Assembly: GCA_026397015.1 (NCBI GenBank)
Contig: JAPLVR010000002.1
Span: forward strand, 1 to 50,917
DNA length: 50,917 bases
From: Candidatus Iainarchaeum sp.
Lineage (GTDB): Archaea; Iainarchaeota; Iainarchaeia; Iainarchaeales; JAAZKV01
Reading direction: 5' to 3'
The notes below the pieces were generated by a model, which was given only the letters and a program-made list of their open reading frames with translations, made no database searches and had not been told where the DNA came from. Of this stretch, positions 30,979 to 39,474 are shown piece after piece. Position numbers and translations under genes: made by a program. Positions within the stretch are counted from its first letter, which is position 1, and each line of letters begins with the position of its first letter.

Positions 30979-32301
30979 CTACATTTCCGGTTTGTAGGTG
31001 TCTGTCCGGCTGAAATCGGTTATTTCGCCCCTCAAATTAATGTTTAGCTTTTGCTCCACTTCTTTTTTGCCGTAATTTCCCAAGAGCCATGAAAGCTTTA
31101 TGAAAGCCGTTTCCGGCAGCATATCTTCGCAGTAAATTACCCCTGTAGAAGCCACCTTTCTCAGGTTTGTGTAAACGCTTGGGTGCACCCTTCCGTTTAT
31201 GCATTGCGAGGTCATCCCCACAACACACCCTGATTCAACCAGCTTTGCAATTTCTTTTACAAATTCATCATTCTTTCCGATTGGCGTGTGGCCCAATCCG
31301 GTGCCCTCAAGTATGAGCCCCCTATATTTTTCCTTCATGTAAAATTCAATTATTTTTTTTGATATTCCGGGGTACATTTTCACTATTCCCACTTTTTCCT
31401 CGAACTTATCTTTCAACAAAAATTTTTCTTTTTGTGTTACATAACTCTTTTTGTCTTTCAGCCACTTTATTTCTTTTGTCCGGTAATTCACAAGCGCAAT
31501 CGGCGTGTCGTTTATCGCTTTGAAAGCGTCCCTGCGCGATGTGTGCATCTTCCTCGTTTTTGCCGCGGGTAAAATTGCGCAGTCGTTGTCGCTTGTGGAA
31601 TTGTGCATGCACACTGCGACTCCTTTGAAATCGCTTTTCGCAATAAATGCCGCCGCGCAAATCAGGTTCATTCCCGCGTCGCTGCTTCCCCTGTCGCTGC
31701 TCCTTTGCGCGCCCACAATCAAAACCGGAACCGGGCAATTTTCAAGCATGAAAGCAAGTGCCGCCGCGCTATACCCAAGCGTGTCTGTTCCGTGACCAAT
31801 AATAATTCCTCTGGCTCCTTTTTTTATTTCTCCTTCGACAGCTTTTGCGATTTTTTGGTAATCTTTAATTGTCATGTCCTCCGACATCATGTTGCTGACA
31901 AAAACCGATTCGATGTTTGCAATGTCAAACAATTCCGGAAACATCGTCACCAAATCTTCGACATTGAAAGAGGCATATACTCCGCCCGTCGCATAATTTA
32001 CGCGCGAGGCGATCGTTCCTCCGGTGTGGAGGATTGAGATGCGCGACAGCCCCTCCTTTTTTGGAACACTGACTGTTTTCGGCTTTCCAACGCTTTTGCT
32101 CTCGCCCAGCTTTTCAAGGCTCTTTATTTTTGAAGGGTCGAAGCCGGCGTTGTAACCGGAGGCCATCTTTATCATCAGTTCCTTGCTCCGCGAAGGAATT
32201 ACCGTTCCTTCCACAATTTTTCCCTCAAAATTAAACCTTACAAGCGAGCCTTCTTTCTTGTCATTTTTCAGGTTTTTATTTTTGGGGCCTTTCGGTTTCA
32301 T
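30979..32301 (-). CDS. gatD: Glu-tRNA(Gln) amidotransferase subunit D (L-asparaginase-like)
   Basis: 440 residues. An N-terminal SH3-like domain (about 18-70) precedes the asparaginase core: HTGGTIASRV (about 91), GHGTDTLGYSA (about 170) with the catalytic Thr/Asp pair, GAQRSSDRGSSDAGMNL, and a C-terminal asparaginase half (LEGTGLGHTPIG). GatD releases ammonia from Gln or Asn for GatE. It starts at the ATG at 32301, right at the predicted transcription start after TATAAAAAC; a TTG two codons upstream is less likely. It is divergent from the ABC operon. Confidence 0.96.
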   Translation of the reverse strand: MKPKGPKNKNLKNDKKEGSLVRFNFEGKIVEGTVIPSRSKELMIKMASGYNAGFDPSKIKSLEKLGESKSVGKPKTVSVPKKEGLSRISILHTGGTIASRVNYATGGVYASFNVEDLVTMFPELFDIANIESVFVSNMMSEDMTIKDYQKIAKAVEGEIKKGARGIIIGHGTDTLGYSAAALAFMLENCPVPVLIVGAQRSSDRGSSDAGMNLICAAAFIAKSDFKGVAVCMHNSTSDNDCAILPAAKTRKMHTSRRDAFKAINDTPIALVNYRTKEIKWLKDKKSYVTQKEKFLLKDKFEEKVGIVKMYPGISKKIIEFYMKEKYRGLILEGTGLGHTPIGKNDEFVKEIAKLVESGCVVGMTSQCINGRVHPSVYTNLRKVASTGVIYCEDMLPETAFIKLSWLLGNYGKKEVEQKLNINLRGEITDFSRTDTYKPEM

Positions 32302-32326
32302 GGACAATATTATTGGATGAGCAATG

Positions 32327-32335
32327 TTTTTATAG
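32327..32335 (-). promoter_or_regulatory. TATA box of gatD
   Basis: GCTATAAAA (reading on the minus strand, complement of TTTTATAGC) lies 26 bases before the gatD ATG, giving a leaderless transcript. Confidence 0.55.
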
Positions 32336-32375
32336 CAATTCGTAGAAAATGGCGCGCAACTCCACGTCGGGCAGG

Positions 32376-32384
32376 TTTAAATAC
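32376..32384 (+). promoter_or_regulatory. TATA box of the ABC exporter operon
   Basis: TTTAAATAC lies 22 bases before the ATG at 32406, matching the leaderless pattern of first genes here. Confidence 0.55.
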
Positions 32385-32405
32385 TAGTTTTGCTTTTTTG
32401 TTACC

Positions 32406-33341
32406 ATGGTGCTGCTTTCAATAAAAAATGTCTCGAAAATTTACGGCCAAAAGAAAGTGCTTGACAATATTTCTTTTGATATTTTGGAGGGCGAAATTTT
32501 CGGCTTGCTCGGAAGCAACGGCGCCGGAAAGAGCACGCTGATGAGCATAATACTCGGGTTGAATGAGCCTGACAGCGGCGAGATTTCTGTTTTCGGCAGC
32601 GCCAAAATCCATGATTCAATAAAAAAAATTTCTTTGGTGCCGCAGGACCCGGCTTTTTATGCGGATTTTTCGGTTGAAAAAAATATGCATTTTTTCGGCA
32701 GTATAAACGGCCTCGGCGGCGCAGTTCTCGAAGACAGAATAAATTTTTTGTTGAAGTGGTTGGAGCTGGAAGAATTCAGGGAAACAACGGCGGATTTTTT
32801 GAGCGGAGGCTATCAGCGCCTGCTAAATATTGCCCTTTCTCTCATTCACGACCCTTTGCTTATTTTTATGGACGAGCCTACCGCCGGTCTCGACCCGAAA
32901 ATGAGGCAGATGTTCTGGAGTAAAATAAGGGAGCTGAAAAAAAGCGGCAAAACAGTAATCATAACGACTCATTACATGGATGAGGCAGAGGCTCTTTGTA
33001 CGCGTATTGCACTTCTGAAAAAGGGCGCCCTGTTGAGTATCGGTACGCCGGAAGAACTGATAAGGCAATACGGCGGAATAAAAGTTGTGATTTTTAAGAT
33101 GGAAAAAAATGTTTCGCAGGCGGACATTGAGAGCATAAAGAAAGCGTTGAAACAGGAAAGCGTTATTGAGCGCGGCAATCTTTTGATAATTCCGCTGCAG
33201 CAGGCGCACAGCGTTGAAAAAATTGCCGCCATAACCCAGTGGCTCATTGACAAAGGTTACAATATCCTTTCAGCCATGACAAAAGAGCCCGATTTGGAGG
33301 ATGTTTTCCTAAATATTACCGGGGAGAAAATGGTTGTATAA
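32406..33341 (+). CDS. ABC transporter ATP-binding protein (ABC-2 exporter type)
   Basis: 311 residues. Walker A GSNGAGKST (36-44), Q-loop in VPQDP (about 78-82), signature FLSGGYQR (131-138), Walker B LLIFMDEP (151-158) and the switch His in ITTHYMDEAEAL. A C-terminal regulatory extension (about 220-305) ends with PDLEDVFLNITGEK, typical of DrrA/CcmA-type exporters. It works with the membrane subunit encoded 34 bases downstream. Possible substrates are lipids, peptides or small toxic compounds. Confidence 0.94.
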   Translation: MVLLSIKNVSKIYGQKKVLDNISFDILEGEIFGLLGSNGAGKSTLMSIILGLNEPDSGEISVFGSAKIHDSIKKISLVPQDPAFYADFSVEKNMHFFGSINGLGGAVLEDRINFLLKWLELEEFRETTADFLSGGYQRLLNIALSLIHDPLLIFMDEPTAGLDPKMRQMFWSKIRELKKSGKTVIITTHYMDEAEALCTRIALLKKGALLSIGTPEELIRQYGGIKVVIFKMEKNVSQADIESIKKALKQESVIERGNLLIIPLQQAHSVEKIAAITQWLIDKGYNILSAMTKEPDLEDVFLNITGEKMVV

Positions 33342-33375
33342 AATCTGAAGCCGATTTTAAGCTGTGTGATGAAAA

Positions 33376-35277
33376 ATGAGACTGATAGATATTATTTGGA
33401 AGGAAATTTCCCTGATAAAGAGCCAGAAGATTGCGCTTCTGCTGATTTTCATTTATCCGTTCATCGCAATTGGCCTGCTCGGCTCTTCATTTGCGGGCAT
33501 AACTGCGCCCGACCACATAAGTGTCGGGATAGTGAACGAACTTTCCTTCGATTCCAATATGCTTGGAAAAATAGGGGTGATCAAAGAGCTTTCAATTTTG
33601 AATTTCGACGATGTGAATTCGATGGTTTCCGCGGTGAAGCGGAAAGAAATAATGGTCGGGATGAAGCTTTCTTCCGAATCGCCGTATTCAAAAATGAGGA
33701 TTGATCTTTACTACGACAATTCAAATCTTCTGGCATCACAATTTTTTCTTCAAATAGCGCAGGCGATGATAAGAAATATTACAGTAAGCGCCGCGCAGGA
33801 GAAAATGTCCAGCATCTGGGAAACAATTTCAAGTCTTGGGGCGAGCATAAATTCGGAAGTCGCGAATGTCAGGGAATTTCAGAAAAAGTTAGATTCGTCC
33901 GGAGAGGCGCTTCAAAAGCTCGAAGATGACCTGGCGGCGATAGATTTTACGGAGATTGAGGGCGTCCTCAACCAGCAAAAGGGCGCAATTTCAGGCATGC
34001 AGTCCGACAGCGCCCAGTTCAAAAAGGATTTTGCGGAATTTAAGGCGTCTTTTATTACAATGAAATCGGACATTCTTGCATTGAAACCCACACTTACTTC
34101 ATACAAAAGCTCCATTGAATCAACGGCTTCCCAGCTTTCCGCTTCCATAAGTTCGATTGATTCGATTATTGCAAGTCTTGAATCGGTTAAGGCGTCCAGC
34201 CCGGTCGTTATTGGCGCCGCGATTTCCGAGCTCCAAAAAAATCGGGCGCAGCTTGTAAGCTACAGGAACAGTCTGACACAGGCCATCGCCTCAATTTCCC
34301 AGGTAGAATCGAATTTTGCAAAAATAGAAGATTCAATAAAAAAGGCGGACGCATTGTTTGCGAAAGTTGACGCGACAATGGGCGGGCTTGATTCGCAGAT
34401 GTCCTCCTCTTCGACAGCAATTTCGACCGTGAGCGCAAAGCTCCAGCTTTTCAAGGATTCCATTGATGAGGTAAAAAATCTGATAACCGAGGCGAAAAAA
34501 TCAAAAGCGGAAATAAGCGCAAAGCTTGCCGAATCCGAACAATTGCTTTCATCTTTTTCAATTAAGCTTTCGGACTTTAAAAAAATAGACCCTTCAACTC
34601 TTGTGCAGCCCGCGGTTTTTTTCGAGAACAGGGTTTATGACGTTGACCCGTTCGGAATTCTTGCTTCCAATGTGCTGGTAATCGTTCTGATAATGACATG
34701 CATGCTTCTCACTTCAATACTCATAATTCTTGAAAGGACCCAAAACGTTTCGCTTAGAATGCGGCTGAGCCCGACAAGCAAGGCTTATTTGCTCGCCGGT
34801 AAAATAGTCGGTCAGCTTATTATTGCGATGATTGAGGCGGGAATAATTTTCGGGGTGGCGTTTGCAAAAATTCCGCTTCCGTTCCCGATTTTCGGGATTT
34901 CATTCCTTGGTTTCGGCTTGCACTCAATTGTTTCTCTTCCGGAACTCTTTGCCGCGGTCGTATTAATTTCTCTCGCCTTCATTTCTTTCGGGATGCTGAT
35001 TGCTTTTTTTGCAAAAAGCCAGTCTACCGCAATTCTCGCTTCCCTCCTAATTATTGTTCCGATGCTTTTCCTTAGCGGGGCAATACTTCCAATAGAATTC
35101 ATGAAGCCTTTCATGCAGCTTGTGAGCCGCGCAATGCCGCTTACCGCCGCAAATAATCTTCTCATATCCTTGGTTGTAAAAGGCGCGCCGATAATGGATT
35201 CTGCAGTTGAAATTGCGATTCTTGCCGGATTAATACTTTTGGTCTTCTGCCTGGTCGCGGTAAAAAAAGAATATTGA
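33376..35277 (+). CDS. ABC-2 type permease with very long extracytoplasmic coiled coil
   Basis: 633 residues, far longer than usual ABC-2 permeases (about 250-380). One helix at the N-terminus (about 20-40) is followed by an outer region of nearly 390 residues. This includes a DVNSMVSAVKRKEIMVGMKL beta domain and a long helical/coiled-coil region rich in Ser, Gln, Lys and Ile (about 150-405). Five or six membrane helices close the protein (about 430-630), starting ASNVLVIVLIMTCMLLTSIL. The layout resembles YhgE/Pip-type permeases, in which helical bundles project from the membrane. The ATG lies 34 bases after the ATPase gene. Confidence 0.9.
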   Translation: MRLIDIIWKEISLIKSQKIALLLIFIYPFIAIGLLGSSFAGITAPDHISVGIVNELSFDSNMLGKIGVIKELSILNFDDVNSMVSAVKRKEIMVGMKLSSESPYSKMRIDLYYDNSNLLASQFFLQIAQAMIRNITVSAAQEKMSSIWETISSLGASINSEVANVREFQKKLDSSGEALQKLEDDLAAIDFTEIEGVLNQQKGAISGMQSDSAQFKKDFAEFKASFITMKSDILALKPTLTSYKSSIESTASQLSASISSIDSIIASLESVKASSPVVIGAAISELQKNRAQLVSYRNSLTQAIASISQVESNFAKIEDSIKKADALFAKVDATMGGLDSQMSSSSTAISTVSAKLQLFKDSIDEVKNLITEAKKSKAEISAKLAESEQLLSSFSIKLSDFKKIDPSTLVQPAVFFENRVYDVDPFGILASNVLVIVLIMTCMLLTSILIILERTQNVSLRMRLSPTSKAYLLAGKIVGQLIIAMIEAGIIFGVAFAKIPLPFPIFGISFLGFGLHSIVSLPELFAAVVLISLAFISFGMLIAFFAKSQSTAILASLLIIVPMLFLSGAILPIEFMKPFMQLVSRAMPLTAANNLLISLVVKGAPIMDSAVEIAILAGLILLVFCLVAVKKEY

Positions 35278-35329
35278 CTGCAAAGCACGCAGTTTTGCGA
35301 CCGACGGCGCGGCATTTGAAAGCAGCGTT

Positions 35330-36286
35330 TTAGCAGGCGCCTTCATACGAGTCTTTTATGCAGTAAGTTTGTTCGCTGCTGAAGGGCTCAAAATTTTTTC
35401 CCTGCATTGCTGTTTCCCATGCGGAAGCGCACTCGTACGCCTGGGAACAGCCGGTGCAGTAATGCATTTCCTGAAATTTTTGAGGTTCCGTTCCGACCAT
35501 TGCAAAAGTTTGTGATGGTTTGTCCGCATCTGTTTTACAGTCTTGTCCGGCGTCAATATCAAAAATCAAAAAGTTTTCGTCATACCCTGCGTTTTCCCCC
35601 TCAAACTTGAAAGCCGCCTTGTATGTGCCTGACATTTTGAAATTTATTTCCCATTGGAAATTGTAGTCATTATTAGGCGGAATTAATTTTACTTCCTGCG
35701 AATCAAAATTTCTGTCGAGTTCAGCCCACTGACTCTCGCTTCCCTTATACAGTCTTAAACTGTTGACTCCGAACGCGAGAAGCTTGTTGCTCCTGTTTGA
35801 AGCCGTCACCTTTATTTTCACGTTGCCGCTTTTGTTTTCCAGCAGCCCAACCTTTTTTATTTCAGCCTGTGCAGGAAGTTCCCCAAAATAAATTCTGCAA
35901 ACTGGCAGCGTTTCGTTCATTATGCACCTCACATTTGCCTCGATGCTTTGGATTTTTTTAAATTCTATTCTTTCATAATCCCAGTAAATTTTTCCGTTGC
36001 AGCGTTCCTTCATCGGACAGCATTTGTCCGGCGAGTTGCATTCGACCGCGACAGAAATTTTTCCGCGCTCGAATTCGGTTTTGCTTATTGTGTTTTCATT
36101 CATTATTGTTCTGCTTCCTATGCGCACCGTCTTGCCGAGGTACATCGGCGTTTGGGCTAGTTCCAGTGCCCCGCTTATTTCTTTTGACAAATTCGGTTGC
36201 GGAAAATAAACCCGGTAGATTCCGAAGAAGACCAGCAGCAGTGCGAGCGCAGCAATCGCGTAAACAACTATGTCAAACGGTTTCAT
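35330..36286 (-). CDS. Membrane-anchored Cys-rich surface protein
   Basis: 318 residues. A single membrane helix near the N-terminus (FDIVVYAIAALALLLVFFGI) anchors an outer domain with paired cysteines: CNSPDKCCPMKERC, CIMNETLPVC, and a C-terminal group in CTGCSQAYECAS ... YCIKDSYEGAC. The middle (about 145-245) looks like a beta-rich, CARDB-like domain (NKSGNVKIKVTASNRSNKLL). The fold should be disulfide-stabilised, and no family is named. The start overlaps the stop of the small gene upstream by four bases (ATGA), so the two are coupled. Confidence 0.75.
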   Translation of the reverse strand: MKPFDIVVYAIAALALLLVFFGIYRVYFPQPNLSKEISGALELAQTPMYLGKTVRIGSRTIMNENTISKTEFERGKISVAVECNSPDKCCPMKERCNGKIYWDYERIEFKKIQSIEANVRCIMNETLPVCRIYFGELPAQAEIKKVGLLENKSGNVKIKVTASNRSNKLLAFGVNSLRLYKGSESQWAELDRNFDSQEVKLIPPNNDYNFQWEINFKMSGTYKAAFKFEGENAGYDENFLIFDIDAGQDCKTDADKPSQTFAMVGTEPQKFQEMHYCTGCSQAYECASAWETAMQGKNFEPFSSEQTYCIKDSYEGAC

Positions 36287-36516
36287 CTTTTAGGCCACCT
36301 TTTCTCCGGTTCAATTGCTTTTACCTGCTGGTTTAGAACCCACTTTAATATTCCCGCGACCGCAAAAACGAATGCGAAAACGGCAATATAGCTGATCCAG
36401 TCATCCTGGTAAAAGAAAGAGTCCATGAATTCGCCCGCCCACAGTTTGAAGTTGAAAATCGCCCACGAAACGAAAAGTATTCCGGCGATAAGAAAAACCC
36501 ATTTCAGTTTGCCCAT
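36283..36516 (-). CDS. Small two-helix membrane protein
   Basis: 77 residues: helix LKWVFLIAGILFVSWAIF, an aromatic/acidic loop (WAGEFMDSFFYQDDW), helix YIAVFAFVFAVAGILKWVL, and a basic tail. No family recognised. It overlaps the Cys-rich surface-protein gene and probably forms an operon with it; the small protein may be its membrane partner (inference). Confidence 0.65.
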   Translation of the reverse strand: MGKLKWVFLIAGILFVSWAIFNFKLWAGEFMDSFFYQDDWISYIAVFAFVFAVAGILKWVLNQQVKAIEPEKRWPKR

Positions 36517-36579
36517 AACAGAACAACAGTGAAGTAATACTTAAATTTTATTGTTTGTTTGTTTTCAGAATTCGCCTTC

Positions 36580-38433
36580 CTATTTTTGGCCGGGGCTTTC
36601 AAGCGAGACCCTTTTTTGGTTCGAAAACATTTTTCCAATTTCTTTGTCGGTTGTCGCATCCTCCGCCTTTTTGTCCGGCCTAATCGAAATCATTCTTGGA
36701 AATCTTAACGCAAATCCTTTTCCGCCTTTTTTGCAGCAGCTGTGCATCGGGCTCCTTGTTATCTCATCCGCCCTTACTTCGATAACATATTCCGGCTCGA
36801 CCCAGTGATCTGGTTCGATTTCTGAAACAACGCGCGCCGGCTTTTTCTTTGAAGAAATCTTTGAAAGCATTTCTTCAAGCTGTTTCAGCATTTCTTCGCT
36901 CATCCCTGTTCCGATTTTTGCCGCACTTTCAAATAAATCCTTTTCCCGGTTGTACGCTGCAACAAGCAGGGCACCCAAACCGAATTCTGTTCTTTTTCCC
37001 CTTCCGGCATCGTAACCTATTATGGTCAAATCCACGGTGTCTTGAAGAAGCCCTTTGTACGACCTTTTCAATTTTATCCACGCGAATTTTCTCGCGCCCG
37101 CAATGTACGGCGCATTCAGGTCCTTTGCGATTATTCCCTCCAGCCCCTGCGAAATTTTTTCTTCGAAGAAATCCTCGAGATCTTTGGCGTTGCCGACTAT
37201 TTTCATTTCGCTGAGCTTTATCACGTTTCCTTCGCCCAAAATTTTTCCAAGCTCCTCCCTTCTCTTGTGAAACGGTTCGTTCATGAAATTTTTTTCATTA
37301 ACGCACATCACATCGAACAAAAACAAATTCAGCGGATATTCTTTAGCCTTCTTCTCAACTTCATATTTTCTTTTTCTTTGAATCGTTACCTGAAACGGGT
37401 AATATTCCTGCGTTTCTTCGTTGAAAGCCAGTGCTTCTCCTTCAACAAAGCAGCTTTTCGGTTTCAGCTGCTTTCGCACGGCTTCAATTATTTCCGGAAA
37501 CATTTCTGTTATATCCTCGCTCTGTCTTGAAAAAATTTTCACTTCGTTTCCGTCCTTCGAAATCTGAAGGCGAAATCCATCGTATTTGGCTTCTACGGCG
37601 CATTTTCCAAGTTTTTTAATTATTTCTTCGGCGCTTGGCAGCCTTTCCGCAGCCGTCGGCCTTATCGGCGTTCCCGGCCTTATTTTTACTTTTTCAATTC
37701 CTTTAATTCCTTCTTTTTTCAGAATTTCCGCTATCTCGCCCAAATCAGAATAAACATTATACGCTGCTTCTATTTTTTCTCGCAACAAAACTTTTGCTTT
37801 TTGTCTGATTTCTTCTTTTCGTTTTTCTGGATTTTTTTCTTTCAACCTTTTTTCCACTTCCATCACAAATTTTTTTCTTTTCAATTCTTCTTCCGTAAAG
37901 ATTATTGCAAACGCATCCATTATTGTCGGGTCCCCAACTCCAAGTCTTATACTGCCCAGCGGAATCCTTGCAATGTATCTCGCCTCCCTCGGGCTTGACG
38001 AGTTGAACAGTTCTGCGAGCAGTTTTTTCTTAAGCTCCTGGCTTCCCGTTCCTTCCGTTTGCGACATTTTTTTCAGGTTTGAAAAAACTTTTTCAAGTGT
38101 CAAATTCTGTTTGGCGAGCGCGGATTGCTGCCTTTTTTCAACCATTTTTTCCGCGGCCATTCCCATGTCCCCTATTTTGTTGAATAGCGCGTCAACTTCT
38201 TTTCTTGTAAATCCGGTTGCTTTCGCTATTGCTTCCGCAACAAGTTTTTCCCCGAATCCTATTTCCTTTCCCTCAAAGTTGGGCGCGATTTTTCCCTGCA
38301 AAAGGTAAACAATTTTTTTTGCCTCTTCTTTGGGCGTTTTTTTAAGCAGTTCCGCAAGGTAATCCGCCATTACAAGCCTTGATGATGCTCCTTCTATTTT
38401 GTCGAAGCACTCTGCCATTTCCGAGAAAAGCAT
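36580..38433 (-). CDS. lig: ATP-dependent DNA ligase
   Basis: 617 residues. An N-terminal DNA-binding domain (1-230, with GSIRLGVGDPTIMDAFA), the adenylation domain with active-site EAKYDGFRLQ (Lys about 283), GEALAFNEE, the LFLFDVMCVN motif, GIIAKDLNAPYIAGARKFAW (motif IV/V) and a C-terminal OB domain ending FALRFPRMISIRPDK. This is the normal archaeal/eukaryotic replicative ligase. The ATG at 38433 follows GAGTGATAAAA. An upstream in-frame GTG/ATG region would add 12 residues without an SD. Confidence 0.95.
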   Translation of the reverse strand: MLFSEMAECFDKIEGASSRLVMADYLAELLKKTPKEEAKKIVYLLQGKIAPNFEGKEIGFGEKLVAEAIAKATGFTRKEVDALFNKIGDMGMAAEKMVEKRQQSALAKQNLTLEKVFSNLKKMSQTEGTGSQELKKKLLAELFNSSSPREARYIARIPLGSIRLGVGDPTIMDAFAIIFTEEELKRKKFVMEVEKRLKEKNPEKRKEEIRQKAKVLLREKIEAAYNVYSDLGEIAEILKKEGIKGIEKVKIRPGTPIRPTAAERLPSAEEIIKKLGKCAVEAKYDGFRLQISKDGNEVKIFSRQSEDITEMFPEIIEAVRKQLKPKSCFVEGEALAFNEETQEYYPFQVTIQRKRKYEVEKKAKEYPLNLFLFDVMCVNEKNFMNEPFHKRREELGKILGEGNVIKLSEMKIVGNAKDLEDFFEEKISQGLEGIIAKDLNAPYIAGARKFAWIKLKRSYKGLLQDTVDLTIIGYDAGRGKRTEFGLGALLVAAYNREKDLFESAAKIGTGMSEEMLKQLEEMLSKISSKKKPARVVSEIEPDHWVEPEYVIEVRADEITRSPMHSCCKKGGKGFALRFPRMISIRPDKKAEDATTDKEIGKMFSNQKRVSLESPGQK

Positions 38434-38490
38434 TTTTATCACTCGCGAAAATTCGCGTTTAAATTGCATTGAATATTGTCCCCAAAAACA

Positions 38491-38499
38491 TTTTTATAC
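38491..38499 (+). promoter_or_regulatory. TATA box of the small membrane-protein gene
   Basis: TTTTTATAC lies 22 bases before the ATG at 38522, consistent with a leaderless message. Confidence 0.5.
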
Positions 38500-38521
38500 T
38501 CCTCCAGCGCTAATCTGTGGC

Positions 38522-38968
38522 ATGGCGGCAGGCTTTGAGTTTCTCGCGGATTTTGACATTTTTTCCGGCGGCCTTGTGAGCGCGGCAATATTTTTCGCGT
38601 ACTTTTGGGCTCTTACCTACATGTATGCAAGGGGAAGGCATGGCAAGGCGGATGAATTTTCGCTCACAATTCTGTTGCCGCCGCTTCTTATCGCTTTTTT
38701 CATGGCGGTTTTGAATTTCAACTCGCTCTTAACAGGAATCGCCGTTCTCATAACTTATTTCCTTTCTTTTAGGCATTACACAAAGGTTGAATATTCGGAT
38801 TGGGCGAAGCATATTCTTGTTGTGCTGATAATTTTTATGGTTCTTGCGGTGTTGGATGACATGTTGCGCGTAATATTGTTCGTCTTTTTGCTCGGCTACA
38901 TTTCTATTTCTGCGGAGCACAGGATGCACGAGAAGCGCAAAAAGGAAAAGAAGGAAGAGAAAGATTAG
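38522..38968 (+). CDS. Multi-helix membrane protein, function unknown
   Basis: 148 residues with four hydrophobic helices (about 16-35, 47-68, 69-87, 98-127) and a strongly basic and acidic tail (HEKRKKEKKEEKD). Helix four contains AVLDDMLRVILFVFLLGY with two Asp that could be functional. No family recognised. It is divergent from the ligase gene. Confidence 0.65.
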   Translation: MAAGFEFLADFDIFSGGLVSAAIFFAYFWALTYMYARGRHGKADEFSLTILLPPLLIAFFMAVLNFNSLLTGIAVLITYFLSFRHYTKVEYSDWAKHILVVLIIFMVLAVLDDMLRVILFVFLLGYISISAEHRMHEKRKKEKKEEKD

Positions 38969-39012
38969 TTCTTCCCTGAATTCTTTTTAAAACTATCCAC
39001 TCACAATTTTTC

Positions 39013-39201
39013 TGAAGGTTTTGCGAAGCATGCTCTACCGAGCAAAGCGAGGTAGTGTTTTTTGCCAGCGTTTTTGGAAGGCGTTTGCGAAGCATGATTC
39101 ATCGAGCATCAGCGAAGATGAATCTTTTTGCCACAAAGCAAAAGCATAGCTTTTGCGTGCATGACAAAACTGTTGTTTTGCCATGGCCTTTATAAAAGGC
39201 T
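39013..39201. repeat. Hairpin repeat cluster abutting tRNA-Pro (copy B)
   Basis: Three modules in a row each begin GCGAAGCATG or GCGTGCATG and end TTTTTGCCA or GTTTTGCCA. The first encloses CTACC/GGTAG, the second GATTCATC/GATGAATC, the third CAAAAC/GTTTTG. The stretch 39129-39201 repeats the three-hairpin order of copy A at 21491: GCAAAAGC/GCTTTTGC, CATG-a-CAAAAC/GTTTTG-c-CATG, GCCTTT/AAAGGC. In the middle hairpin a CG pair of copy A is replaced by a TA/AT pair here, so pairing is conserved though bases change. Confidence 0.7.
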
Positions 39202-39274
39202 GGGGCATTAGTCTAGCCTGGTAGGACCGGTGCTTTGGGAGCATCTAACGTGGGTTCAAATCCTGCATGCCCCA
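39202..39274 (+). tRNA. tRNA-Pro(UGG)
   Basis: A 73-nt cloverleaf: acceptor GGGGCAT/ATGCCCC, anticodon stem GGTGC/GCATC with loop TTTGGGA giving TGG, T arm CGTGG/CCTGC with one mismatch around GTTCAAAT, discriminator A. The gene directly abuts the hairpin repeat, and no TATA box is visible at the expected distance; TTTATAAAA in the last hairpin is only about 5-13 bases away. A T-rich run follows. Confidence 0.93.
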
Positions 39275-39474
39275 TTCTTTTTTTAATTTTTTTATTTTTG
39301 TGAATTTTTTTCATTTGGTTTTCCCCTAACCAAAAACAACTCTTTTTAAAACAAATTTCCCAGCATATTTGCAGTTGTTTTTTGTTTCGGAAAAGCATTT
39401 TGTTTTTTCGGATTGAAGAAAACAATTTATCAAAAAAATAATTGCCAGAAAAAATTTGAAAGGAGGTTAGTTTT

